NCBI RefSeq assembly: GCF_014596515.1
Contig: NZ_MSJQ01000023.1
Span: forward strand, 1 to 41,145
Source of the DNA: Streptomyces sp. CBMA156
Lineage (GTDB): Bacteria; Actinomycetota; Actinomycetes; Streptomycetales; Streptomycetaceae
Reading direction: 5' to 3'
Length of the DNA stretch: 41,145 nt
Both the position numbers and the translations under genes were made by a program. The notes under the pieces are model-generated. The model had not been told where the DNA came from. It searched no databases and saw nothing but the letters and a program-made list of their open reading frames with translations. Within the stretch, counting starts at the first letter, position 1, and each line of letters starts with the position of its first letter. Shown in pieces: positions 8,241 through 16,189 of the stretch.

Positions 8241-9263
8241 TCACCGCAGGGAGTGGACCTGCTCCGCCACCGTGGACGGATCGCCCGGCCAGAGCCGGAG
8301 CTCCCGCAGGTCCGGGCGCAGGACCACCGCCGCGACGGTCCGCTCGCGCCGGATGTCGCCGTTGTCGCGCACCAGGACCGGTGGCGTCGAGAGGATCCGG
8401 TGATGGCCAGCGGTGTCGCCCGCGGCCGGGATGCCGGCCTCCCGGACGGCGTCCAGGCGCCGCCGCGACGAGTTCTTGGCGAAGACGTTGATCTCGTCCC
8501 GTCCGGCGAACCGCGCGTCCAGGAAGTGGTTGGTGTGCGCCGGATCGGCGTCTTCGAGGACGCTGCGTTCCCGGCCCAGGGACTCCACGCACACGGCCCG
8601 TTCCTCACCGCACACCGTGAACGAGCGCGAACTGGCCAGCGGGAGCCCGCACAGCAGCTCGACCGCGTGGTCGACGCTGTCGGCGCTGTCCAGCACGTGA
8701 CGGATCGCCAGGTACGGCGGCACTCCGGGCTCCCACTCCCCGCCGAGGACGAGGTTGAGGCCGACGGCGATCCCGGCGTCGTTGACACCGAGGTAGCCCA
8801 GGAGCCCGGCGAAGCTGAGCACCAGGGAGCGGTGCCGCGGCCCCGAGACCGCCAGGACGGCGATCTGGTCGTCGAGGTTCCCGTTCAGGTCGACCGTCTG
8901 GGCCAGCACCGGCCCGCCGCGGACCGAGGCGTAGGTGGTGCAGTCCCCCGCGGTGACCCGGCTGTAGCCCAGGAGTTCGCGGCGCAGTTGCAGCAGCCAG
9001 GCCTCGTCGCGCTCGATGCCCGCGCCGGCGGCGAGGCCGTCGACCTCCTCGGCGAGGTCCGGCAGCGCGGTGGCGACGGCCTCGCGGTGGGCGGCGATGG
9101 ACGGCCGCAGCGCGTCGAGGTCCATCGGCCGGTCGCTGAGGTGGCCGAGGCGGGCGAGCGAGTCGTCCAGGAAGCCGCGGAGCCGTCCGGCCAGCGCGCG
9201 CCCGTGGGCGAACCCACGGGTGTGCGGCGGGCCGGACAGTTCGAGCAGCGGCGCGCCGTTCAC
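8241..9263 (-). CDS. C45-family Ntn-hydrolase (acyl-CoA:6-APA acyltransferase-like)
   Basis: The 340-residue protein starts at a GTG that overlaps the GNAT stop (GTGA). GDCTTYAS places Cys108 where the autoprocessed nucleophile of the C45/isopenicillin N acyltransferase family lies. RGFAHGRALAGRLRGF and NDAGIAVGLN are also typical of the family. Such enzymes form or cleave amide bonds with small acyl groups. Being last in the hydrazine operon, next to an N-acyltransferase, it could remove a protecting N-acyl group from the hydrazine/hydrazone intermediate. That assignment is an inference; acyl transfer onto another amine is equally possible. Confidence 0.75.
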   Translation of the reverse strand: MNGAPLLELSGPPHTRGFAHGRALAGRLRGFLDDSLARLGHLSDRPMDLDALRPSIAAHREAVATALPDLAEEVDGLAAGAGIERDEAWLLQLRRELLGYSRVTAGDCTTYASVRGGPVLAQTVDLNGNLDDQIAVLAVSGPRHRSLVLSFAGLLGYLGVNDAGIAVGLNLVLGGEWEPGVPPYLAIRHVLDSADSVDHAVELLCGLPLASSRSFTVCGEERAVCVESLGRERSVLEDADPAHTNHFLDARFAGRDEINVFAKNSSRRRLDAVREAGIPAAGDTAGHHRILSTPPVLVRDNGDIRRERTVAAVVLRPDLRELRLWPGDPSTVAEQVHSLR

Positions 9264-9886
9264 GCGCACGGGTTGACGGCCTTGCCGGCCCGGCTGAGCT
9301 GCTCCCCGACCGAGGGCCACTCGGCGCGGAGCACCGAGTAGTAGATCGCGTCGCGCCGCCGGCCCTCGGGCATCGGGTTGAAGCTGCGCATGACGCCTTC
9401 CTCGTACGCGCCGATGTTGCGCAGTCCGGCGCGGGCCTGCACGTTGAGCACGTCGGTCTTGAACTCGACGCGCTCGGCGCCCAGGACGTCGAACGCGTGC
9501 CGCAGCAGCAGGTACTTGACCCACCGGTTGACGCCCTTGCCCTGGAAGTCGACGCCGAGCCAGGACCAGCCGATCTCCAGGCGCCCGTCGGCCTCGGCGA
9601 GGTTGCCGTAGCTGGAGCTCCCGGCGACCTGGCCGGTGCACTTGTCGACGACGATGTAGACCGCGCGCTTGCCGGCGGCCTGGTCGGCGAGCATGGCGTC
9701 GAAGAACCGCTCGTAGTCGGCGTCGTTCCCGACCCGGGAGACGAAGTACGTCCAGATCCGGTCGTCGAACGCGATCTTGCGCAGCGGCTCCCGGTCGGCC
9801 TCCGAGATCGGGTGGAGTTCGACGTGCTCGTTCTCGAGGAGCGCGGAGGCCTGCTGGCTCCAGGTGGTGCGGTTCAAGGAAGTCAT
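9260..9886 (-). CDS. GNAT N-acyltransferase (RimJ/RimL type), probable hydrazine acylase
   Basis: The 208-residue protein has the GNAT core: HVELHPISEADREPLRKIAF, IVVDKCTGQVAGSSSYG, the acyl-CoA site region GVDFQGKGVNRWVKYLLL (a Q/R-x-x-G-x-G/A variant) and NVQARAGLRNIGAYEEGVMR. In triacsin biosynthesis an analogous GNAT caps hydrazinoacetate by succinylation before ACP loading. The same neighbours (ACP, ligase, cupin-MetRS) support that role here. ATG at 9886 overlaps the ACP stop (ATGA). The acyl donor cannot be read from sequence. Confidence 0.75.
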   Translation of the reverse strand: MTSLNRTTWSQQASALLENEHVELHPISEADREPLRKIAFDDRIWTYFVSRVGNDADYERFFDAMLADQAAGKRAVYIVVDKCTGQVAGSSSYGNLAEADGRLEIGWSWLGVDFQGKGVNRWVKYLLLRHAFDVLGAERVEFKTDVLNVQARAGLRNIGAYEEGVMRSFNPMPEGRRRDAIYYSVLRAEWPSVGEQLSRAGKAVNPCA

Positions 9887-10146
9887 CCGTTCTGGGGGGC
9901 GTGGCGCCGGAGGGCGTCGACGACGTTACCGAGGGTGCGCATGCCGGCGAGGTCGTCCTCGGTGAAGTTGTCGAGACCGACGTCGGCCGCCCGGCACAGG
10001 GAGGTCAGGAACAGGACCTTGTTCAGGGACGTGATCCCGTACGTGTGGACGAGGTCCTCGGCCGGGTCGAGGGCCGCCGGCTCGGGGTGGTCGCGCAGCA
10101 CCCGGGAGAGCTGTTCGCGGGCCAGGGTGTCGAGGTCAGTGGGCAT
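9883..10146 (-). CDS. Stand-alone acyl carrier protein
   Basis: The small protein has 87 residues. YGITSLNKVLFLTSL aligns with the carrier-protein helix II start; Ser40 is the likely phosphopantetheine site, with ITSL in place of the usual DSL. The start lies 11 nt inside the end of the ligase gene, so ligase and carrier are translationally coupled. It is the expected acceptor for the acyl group activated by the 10136-11662 ligase, by analogy the hydrazinoacetyl unit of triacsin/azaserine pathways. Confidence 0.8.
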   Translation of the reverse strand: MPTDLDTLAREQLSRVLRDHPEPAALDPAEDLVHTYGITSLNKVLFLTSLCRAADVGLDNFTEDDLAGMRTLGNVVDALRRHAPQNG

Positions 10147-11662
10147 GGATGCCTGCCTTCGGGTCGTCGATCCGGTCGCGGTGGCGGTCGGCGATGCGCT
10201 TGCGGATCGGCTTGAACTGGGAGGTGAGGAGCCCGTTGCCGACGGCGAAGGGCTCGTCGGCGACGATCACCCGGGAGATCCGCTCGTCGGGCTCGGAGGC
10301 CGCGTTGACCAGGGCGAGCGCCCGGACGATCGCGTCGGTGTCGACCGGGCCGGGGTGGGGGGAGACGACGGCGACCAGTCCGGCCGGGCTGGGGTGGTAC
10401 AGCACGCACTCGGCCACCGCCCCGGTGTCCCGGAAGCGCGTCTCGACGGGCCTGACGATGACCTTCTTGCCGTTGTCGAGGACGATGACGTCGTCGGAGC
10501 GGCCGAGGATGTACAGGAACCCGTCCTCGTCGAGGCGCCCGAGGTCCCCGGTGCGGACGATGCCGCCGGGCCTGAACATCCGCTCGCTGTCACCGGGAGC
10601 GGCGTACGTGTAGGCCGTGTTGACCGGGTGGTCGCTGCGGACGCAGACGACGCCCTCCTCGTCGATGACGATCTCCTTGCCGGGCAGCGCCCGGCCCACG
10701 CTGCCCTCCCGGTGGGCACCGGGGTGGTTCTTGGTGGTGATGCAGGTCTCGTTGAGCCCGTAGCCCTCGAAGATGGGGAGCCCGAGCCCGGTGTAGAACC
10801 CGAGCGTCGCCTGGTCGGCGGGGGCCGAGCCGGTCCACAGGTAGCGGACGCGGTCGCCGAAGAGCTCGGCGGCGGCCTTGGCGGGCTCGACGCCGTCGGC
10901 GATGCTGCTTTCGAGGTGCCGCCTGGCGGTGTCGAAGAAGGCGGGGACCCCCATGACGACCGTGGGGCGCACGGTCGGCATCACGGCGAAGACGGACTGG
11001 TAGGTCGTGATGGTGATGTCGTGTCCCCAGTACAGCGCCGAGTAGAGCCAGTAGCGCTGCTGGAGGAGCGAGAGCGGAAGGAACGTCAGGATGTCGTCGC
11101 CCGGGCGGTGTTCGAACAGGCTCTGGACGGCGCGCAGCGAGGAGTCGATGCTGCCGGCGGTGGCCTCCAGCCCCTTGGGGGCGCCGGTGGAGCCGGAGGT
11201 GAACTTGACGGTGGTGCACTCCGTGGCGGCCCACTGCTCCGGGTCGAGATCCCCGGCGGCACCGGCGGCCTCCTCGGCGTGGCCGGCGACGGTCGCGATC
11301 GACACGGCCTCGGCCGGGGAGCCGTCGGACAGCGGGACGTCGGTGTAGAGCAGGTCGAGGCCGTAGCGCTCGACCAGGTCGGCGTCGGGGCGGAACTTGC
11401 CCGGCTCGAACCCGGCGGTCTGCGCCTTGAGCATGAGGGCGGCGACGTCGAGCAGCACCCATTCCAGCCGGTTGGCCGAGAGGATGCCGATCCGGTCGCC
11501 CGCGCGGACGCCCCGGCGGCGCAGGGCTCCGGCGACGGCCCTGGCCCGGTCGTGGAACTCGGCCAGCGGCATGGTGGTGCGGTGGCCCAGGCCGGTGACG
11601 GTGATGGCGCCGTCGTGCGAGGGCCTGGTGGCGATGATGCGGTTGATGATCGATTCGGTCAT
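10136..11662 (-). CDS. ANL-family acyl-AMP/acyl-ACP ligase
   Basis: The 508-residue protein has the adenylation motifs TSGSTGAPKGLE (A3), YGLNETCITTK (A5), VRTGDLGRLDEDGFLYILGRSDD (A7/A8) and the C-terminal catalytic Lys region. There is no fused carrier domain, but an ACP gene overlaps its end. It should activate a small acid with ATP and load it on that ACP; hydrazinoacetate or its N-acyl form is the best guess from context. It starts with ATG 93 nt after the cupin-MetRS gene behind a weak AAGGA. Confidence 0.85.
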   Translation of the reverse strand: MTESIINRIIATRPSHDGAITVTGLGHRTTMPLAEFHDRARAVAGALRRRGVRAGDRIGILSANRLEWVLLDVAALMLKAQTAGFEPGKFRPDADLVERYGLDLLYTDVPLSDGSPAEAVSIATVAGHAEEAAGAAGDLDPEQWAATECTTVKFTSGSTGAPKGLEATAGSIDSSLRAVQSLFEHRPGDDILTFLPLSLLQQRYWLYSALYWGHDITITTYQSVFAVMPTVRPTVVMGVPAFFDTARRHLESSIADGVEPAKAAAELFGDRVRYLWTGSAPADQATLGFYTGLGLPIFEGYGLNETCITTKNHPGAHREGSVGRALPGKEIVIDEEGVVCVRSDHPVNTAYTYAAPGDSERMFRPGGIVRTGDLGRLDEDGFLYILGRSDDVIVLDNGKKVIVRPVETRFRDTGAVAECVLYHPSPAGLVAVVSPHPGPVDTDAIVRALALVNAASEPDERISRVIVADEPFAVGNGLLTSQFKPIRKRIADRHRDRIDDPKAGIHAH

Positions 11663-11755
11663 TGCTGCTACCGGTCCTTCGCGGCTGCGATGTGGTGGGC
11701 CATGGCACGCACCGTGCCGGGCACGGTCTCCTCGGGCGGTCGGCTCCTCCGGCGG

Positions 11756-13732
11756 TCAGCCGGTGCCGAAGAAGCGGGTGCCCGAGAGGGTGCAGCGGCT
11801 GCCGGGCTCGACCAGGTCGGCCGTGTCGGGCCAGGTCTCGATCGCCGGGATGCCGAGGGCGGCGGCCAGCCCGGCCGAGAAGCGCGGCATCAGGGGGGCC
11901 GAGACGGTGGCGAGGAGGCGGGCCGCGGCCAGTTCGAGGGCGACGGCGGTCCGGGCCTCGGAGCTCCACCGGTCGATCCCGGCCAGGGCGGACTGCCGGC
12001 GGGAGAAGGTCCGGACGTCGGTGACGATGCCGTCGAGCACGGCCGCGGCGGACCGCAGCGAGAACCCCTCGGGGTTGAGTGCGGCGGTGGCCTCGTCGAG
12101 CCGCAGCGACAGCCGGGCCAGGAAGGCGGTGTGCTCGGCGGTCCAGGTGCCCGCGTCGGGGACGACGCCGTCGAACCGGGCGTCGACGCGCTCGCCCAGA
12201 CCGGTCAGCCACTCCTGCCACTGGCCGACCAGGGTGTCGGCGCAGGCCCGGTCGAACTCGGCGCGGCGGAAGTCCGTGCGCTCGCCTTCGGGGCGGGTCC
12301 CGGAGAGGTAGTAGCGGACGGCGTCGACGGTGTCCGGGGTGAGGATCTCCTTGCCCCAGATCGCGTGCCGCCGGCTGGTGGAGAACTTCTGGCCTTCGAG
12401 CAGGTAGAACTCGTTGACGTGGTAGTCGATGTCGGGGTTCCACTCCGGGAAGGCCAGCCGGTACAGGACCGGGTAGAGGATGGAGTGGTAGAAGCTGTTG
12501 TCGTAGCCGAAGAAGTGCACGATCTTCCAGTCGGGGGACGGCACTTCGCGCGACCAGTCCTCCCCCAGGCCGGCGCCGAGCCGCTCGATGCCGTGGAGGA
12601 AGCCGTAGCTCATCTCCGGCCAGACCCAGATGACCTGGCCGTCCAGGTCGTCGCCGGCGGGCCGCACGCCCCAGTCGGACGGGTGGGAGACCGGCAGGTC
12701 GAGCGTCTCGCGGGCGAAGACCCGCTGGGCCAGCTCGCGCAGGCGGGCCGGGACGCGGCCGAGCCCGTGGTGCTCGGCGACGGCGTCGGCGAACTCGTGC
12801 AGCGGCAGCGTGTAGCGCTCGGCCTCGTCCTGCTTCGGCGCGGTGCCGCTGATCCGGGAGGCCGGGTCGACCAGGTCCGCGACCAGGTTGGGCTCGCCGC
12901 ACTCCTCGCAGATGTTGCCGCTGGTGCCGTGCGCACAGCCGGGGCAGGCGCCGCCGACGTTGACCTCGTAGAGGTACGCGCCCGTCTCGGCGTCGAAGAG
13001 CGCGGGCGTCGCCCTGGGGCCGACGCTTCCGGAGTCGACCAGCCGGGAGAAGAAGCGCCGCAGGCCCTCGGCGTAGCCCTCGTCCTTGTTGGTGACGGAG
13101 TACTGGTGGACCTCGATGTCCATCGCCTTCAGCGTCGCGGCGATCTCGGCCGAGTAGTGGGCGGCGACCTCGGCCGCGGTGGTGCCCTCGCGGGTCGCGA
13201 CGGCCTCGACGTAGCTCTGGAAGTCGTCGCTGCCGGTCAGGTGCCAGGCCCGGTTGCCGTTGAGGCGCTGGTAGCGGACGTAGACGTCGGCGCCGAGGTA
13301 GGGGCCGGAGAGGTGGCCGAGGTGGAGGTCGCCGTTGGGAGTCGGCGGGGTGGAGAACACGAACTGCGGGCGCTCGGTGAGGTTCGGGCGGACCCGCGAC
13401 TGCGCCGAGACCCGGGCGCGGGCCGAGTCGCGCCAGTACTGGGTGAGGAAGACCAGGTCCGTGTCACCGGTGTTGGCGAGGATGTGCGACTCGAACGGCT
13501 CGAACAGCACCACCGTGCCGGGCCCGGCCCGGTGGGTGCGGCCGTCGACGGTCAGCTCGCCCGTCCCGGCGACGATGACGAAGAACTCGGTCTCGTCGTG
13601 CCGGTCGGTGTGGGTGGAGGCACCGGGGGCGACCCGGCCCCAGCCGGCGCCGACCCCGAGGCCCTCGACCGAGGACATGTCGATGCCGAAGGCCGCGGTC
13701 AGTTCGGACTCGCTGTAGTGGTTCAGGATCAT
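11756..13732 (-). CDS. Cupin-methionyl-tRNA-synthetase fusion, N-N bond-forming hydrazine synthetase
   Basis: This 658-residue protein has two parts. Residues 1-105 are a cupin with HTDRHDETEF (His41, His45, Glu49) and a later His83 as metal ligands. From residue 115 follows a class I MetRS-like body: FSTPPTPNGDLHLGH (HIGH motif at 137-140), zinc Cys at 263, 266, 275 and 278, and KFSTS at 449-453 in place of KMSKS. Cupin-MetRS fusions of this type (Spb40, Tri28) join an amino acid, glycine in the known cases, to N6-hydroxylysine and form an N-N bond. The partner genes, N-hydroxylase and FAD oxidase, lie directly upstream, and the ATG overlaps the FAD gene stop (ATGA). It is not a housekeeping MetRS. 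Confidence 0.9.
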   Translation of the reverse strand: MILNHYSESELTAAFGIDMSSVEGLGVGAGWGRVAPGASTHTDRHDETEFFVIVAGTGELTVDGRTHRAGPGTVVLFEPFESHILANTGDTDLVFLTQYWRDSARARVSAQSRVRPNLTERPQFVFSTPPTPNGDLHLGHLSGPYLGADVYVRYQRLNGNRAWHLTGSDDFQSYVEAVATREGTTAAEVAAHYSAEIAATLKAMDIEVHQYSVTNKDEGYAEGLRRFFSRLVDSGSVGPRATPALFDAETGAYLYEVNVGGACPGCAHGTSGNICEECGEPNLVADLVDPASRISGTAPKQDEAERYTLPLHEFADAVAEHHGLGRVPARLRELAQRVFARETLDLPVSHPSDWGVRPAGDDLDGQVIWVWPEMSYGFLHGIERLGAGLGEDWSREVPSPDWKIVHFFGYDNSFYHSILYPVLYRLAFPEWNPDIDYHVNEFYLLEGQKFSTSRRHAIWGKEILTPDTVDAVRYYLSGTRPEGERTDFRRAEFDRACADTLVGQWQEWLTGLGERVDARFDGVVPDAGTWTAEHTAFLARLSLRLDEATAALNPEGFSLRSAAAVLDGIVTDVRTFSRRQSALAGIDRWSSEARTAVALELAAARLLATVSAPLMPRFSAGLAAALGIPAIETWPDTADLVEPGSRCTLSGTRFFGTG

Positions 13733-14796
13733 GACTGCCTCTGCGGTGGCTGGGAGAGGGTGCGGACCGGTGCGAGATCCAGGGCGGCGACGGTCTCGGC
13801 GGCGATGGCGGGGGCCAGGCGGTATCCGGAGCCGCCGGCGGCTCCGGCGAAGACCAGGCCGGGCCGCAGTTCGGCGACGACGGGTTCGCGGCGCGGGCTG
13901 TACGCGTCGCAGAACACCCGGCCCGAGGTGCACCGGGCCGCCAGGCCGGGCGCGAAGCGACCCAGGACGGCCCGGGCGTCGTCGAGGTCGGAGCGCTCCA
14001 GCCCGGGTTCGAGGTCGTCGGGGGCGACGTCCCAGCGGTCGCAGGTGTAGCTGAACAGGTAGTGGCCGCGCTCGTGGAGGGGCAACAGGAAGGCGTCCTC
14101 GTCGTGGAAGACCGCGAGCGGGGCGTCCGGCGCCGGGGCCGATTCGAGGTGGGTGGCGACGACCTTCTTGACGCGCAGGCCGAGCGGGGCGAGCAGGTCG
14201 GCCCAGGCGGGGTGCGCGATCCACGGGCCCGGGGCCAGCACGACCCGGCGGGCGAGCAGTTCCTGCCCCTGGCCGAGGGTGATCCTGTGGTGCCCGTCCT
14301 CGGCGGCGAGCGCCGTGACCTCGGCTCCCTCCAGGACGGCCACCTGGTCGCGCAGCCGGGCCAGGACCCGGCCGGTGACGGCCTGGACGTCGGCGTAGTG
14401 GCATCCGTCCAGGGTCCAGGCGCGGGCTCCGGCCGGAGCCGCCCAGCCGCGGGCCGGGTCGGCCGGGGCGGTCTCCCCGCCGAGCCGCAGGTAGGTGGTG
14501 GGGACCGCGTCGCCGGCGCCGGTGGCGACGACCGTCGCGGCCACCTCCCGGATGGGCAGGTCGAGTTCGGCCGCCAGGCGCTCCCAGACCCGGTGGGAGT
14601 GCTCGGTCATGGACCGGACGCGCTCGGTCGCACCGCGCGGGAAGTGCACGCCGGCCGAGCGGCTGGAGGCGCCCTGGCCGACCAGGCCGCGTTCCAGGAC
14701 GGCGACGGACAGGCCGGGGAAGGCCGCGACCGCCTCGTGGGCGACGAGCGCGCCGATGACTCCGCCGCCGACGACGGCGAGGTCTACCGTGTCCAT
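13729..14796 (-). CDS. FAD-dependent amine/amino acid oxidase, probable hydrazinoacetate-releasing enzyme
   Basis: The 355-residue DAO-family protein has the FAD dinucleotide motif VVGGGVIGALVAHEA, VLERGLVGQGASSRSAG and the C-terminal LVFAGAAGGSGYRLAPAIA motif. In the s56-p1 and triacsin pathways the equivalent oxidase cleaves N6-(carboxymethylamino)lysine to hydrazinoacetic acid and 2-aminoadipate semialdehyde. Its position between the N-hydroxylase (13-nt overlap) and the cupin-MetRS (ATGA overlap) is the same grouping. The substrate is inferred from this context. Confidence 0.85.
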   Translation of the reverse strand: MDTVDLAVVGGGVIGALVAHEAVAAFPGLSVAVLERGLVGQGASSRSAGVHFPRGATERVRSMTEHSHRVWERLAAELDLPIREVAATVVATGAGDAVPTTYLRLGGETAPADPARGWAAPAGARAWTLDGCHYADVQAVTGRVLARLRDQVAVLEGAEVTALAAEDGHHRITLGQGQELLARRVVLAPGPWIAHPAWADLLAPLGLRVKKVVATHLESAPAPDAPLAVFHDEDAFLLPLHERGHYLFSYTCDRWDVAPDDLEPGLERSDLDDARAVLGRFAPGLAARCTSGRVFCDAYSPRREPVVAELRPGLVFAGAAGGSGYRLAPAIAAETVAALDLAPVRTLSQPPQRQS

Positions 14797-16124
14797 TGGG
14801 TGCCCCGCCCGCTCTTGGCCGACCAGTCGATGAACGACATCGCCAGCTCGGGGGCGGTGCTGCCGCGCAGGGAGTTGACGATGCGCTGGGCCCGCCAGGC
14901 GTTCAGGCTCAGGTTCACGTCGGGCAGGCCGCGCTGGCCGCGGACCGCGTTCTGCATGAAGATGTTCCGGTCCGGCGGGCCGTCCCAGCTGACCGCGAAG
15001 TCCTCGTTGACCCTGACCTCGCCGTTCTCGGTCTCGATGCGGCCCATCAGGGGCTCCAGGAAGGTCTTCGGCGCGGGGCGGAAGCCGGTCGCCCACACCA
15101 CCGCGTCCACCGGCAGGCACTCGCTCTGGCCGGACTCGTCGTTGTGACGCAGCATCACCTCGAACGTCCCGCTCGCGGTGCGGTCGGCGGACACCACGTT
15201 CCGGTTGGGCAGCAGCCCGAACCGGTGCTCGTCCCGCTCGATGAACTGGAGCCGGTACAGCACCTGGTAGATCGCCCTGAGGGTCGACTCGGAGATCCCG
15301 TCCGAGCTCAGCAGGTGGGCCGAGTTGAGCTCGGCGCGCTTGGACTCGGACAGCCGGTAGAAGTACTCGGAGTACTCCGGCATGTAGAAGTCGTTGGTGA
15401 ACGTCGAGTCGTCGATCGGGAAGTAGTTGCGGCGCCGGGAGACCCAGGAGACCCAGGCCGGGCGCTCGGCGTCGGACCGCGAGATCAGGTCCAGGAACGC
15501 CTCGGCCCCGGACTGGCCGCCGCCGATGACGGCGACCCGCTTGCCCGCCAGCTCCTTCGCGTGCCGCAGGTACTGGCTGACGTGCAGGTGGCCGGCGCCC
15601 AGGTGCGGGACGGCGTAGTCGGGCACCCACGGGACGGTGCCGACGCCCACCGCGATGTTGTCGGCGGTGACCTGGCGGCGGTCGGTGGTGACGCGGAAGA
15701 CCCCGTCGAAGTCGACCCGCTCGACGGTCTCGGAGAAGGCCACGTTCTCGTTGGTCTCGGCCGCCCAGGCCAGGTAGTTGCGGAACTCGGTGCGCGGCAC
15801 CTCGGCGAACTGGGCGTTGAGGAAGTGGTACATCCGGCCGTGCTCGTGCAGGTACGACAGGAACGAGAAGCGGTTGGTCGGGTCGGACAGGCTCACCAGG
15901 TCCTTGAAGATCGACACCTGGAGGGTCGCGCCGGTGATGAGCTGGTCGTCGTGCCAGGTGAAGCTCGGCTTGCGGTCGAGGAACAGGTTCGGCTGCTCCG
16001 GGTCACCGTGCAGCAGTGCGGCCAGACTCAGGTTGGCCGGGCCCGCCCCGATGCCGACGAGCCGGAGGTGACTGGGCTGCTCGGCGGCACCGGACGCCGT
16101 CGTTGGCTTCGGTACAGGTCCCAC
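14784..16124 (-). CDS. L-lysine N6-monooxygenase-type flavin N-hydroxylase
   Basis: The 446-residue protein starts at GTG 16124 behind AAGGA. It has the FAD site GIGAGPANLSLAALL (residues 24-38), the NADPH site VIGGGQSGAEAFLDL and the ATGFRP motif of the IucD/SidA/PvdA family. It should hydroxylate the side-chain amine of lysine (or ornithine) with NADPH and O2. No siderophore genes are nearby; the following FAD oxidase and cupin-MetRS mark it as the first enzyme of hydrazine formation. Lysine rather than ornithine is inferred from the known hydrazine pathways. Confidence 0.87.
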   Translation of the reverse strand: MGPVPKPTTASGAAEQPSHLRLVGIGAGPANLSLAALLHGDPEQPNLFLDRKPSFTWHDDQLITGATLQVSIFKDLVSLSDPTNRFSFLSYLHEHGRMYHFLNAQFAEVPRTEFRNYLAWAAETNENVAFSETVERVDFDGVFRVTTDRRQVTADNIAVGVGTVPWVPDYAVPHLGAGHLHVSQYLRHAKELAGKRVAVIGGGQSGAEAFLDLISRSDAERPAWVSWVSRRRNYFPIDDSTFTNDFYMPEYSEYFYRLSESKRAELNSAHLLSSDGISESTLRAIYQVLYRLQFIERDEHRFGLLPNRNVVSADRTASGTFEVMLRHNDESGQSECLPVDAVVWATGFRPAPKTFLEPLMGRIETENGEVRVNEDFAVSWDGPPDRNIFMQNAVRGQRGLPDVNLSLNAWRAQRIVNSLRGSTAPELAMSFIDWSAKSGRGTQWTR

Positions 16125-16189
16125 GTCAGGTCCTTCCTGTGGTGGTGCAGGCTGTTGGGCTCGGTCCCGGTGCCGGTCGCACCGGTCGT

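Noticed and set aside
11756..13732. Housekeeping methionyl-tRNA synthetase
   Set aside because: The N-terminal cupin, the changed KMSKS motif and the operon with N-hydroxylase and FAD oxidase match hydrazine synthetases.
9497..14050. A 1517-codon open frame on the plus strand, and similar long antisense frames at 19305-23090 and 36167-39814
   Set aside because: They lie opposite well-supported genes, have no family motifs and are rich in Arg, Gly, Pro and Val as expected for antisense frames in high-GC coding DNA.
14784..16124. Siderophore ornithine/lysine hydroxylase
   Set aside because: No siderophore synthetase, acyltransferase of that type or iron transport gene is nearby; the neighbours are hydrazine genes.
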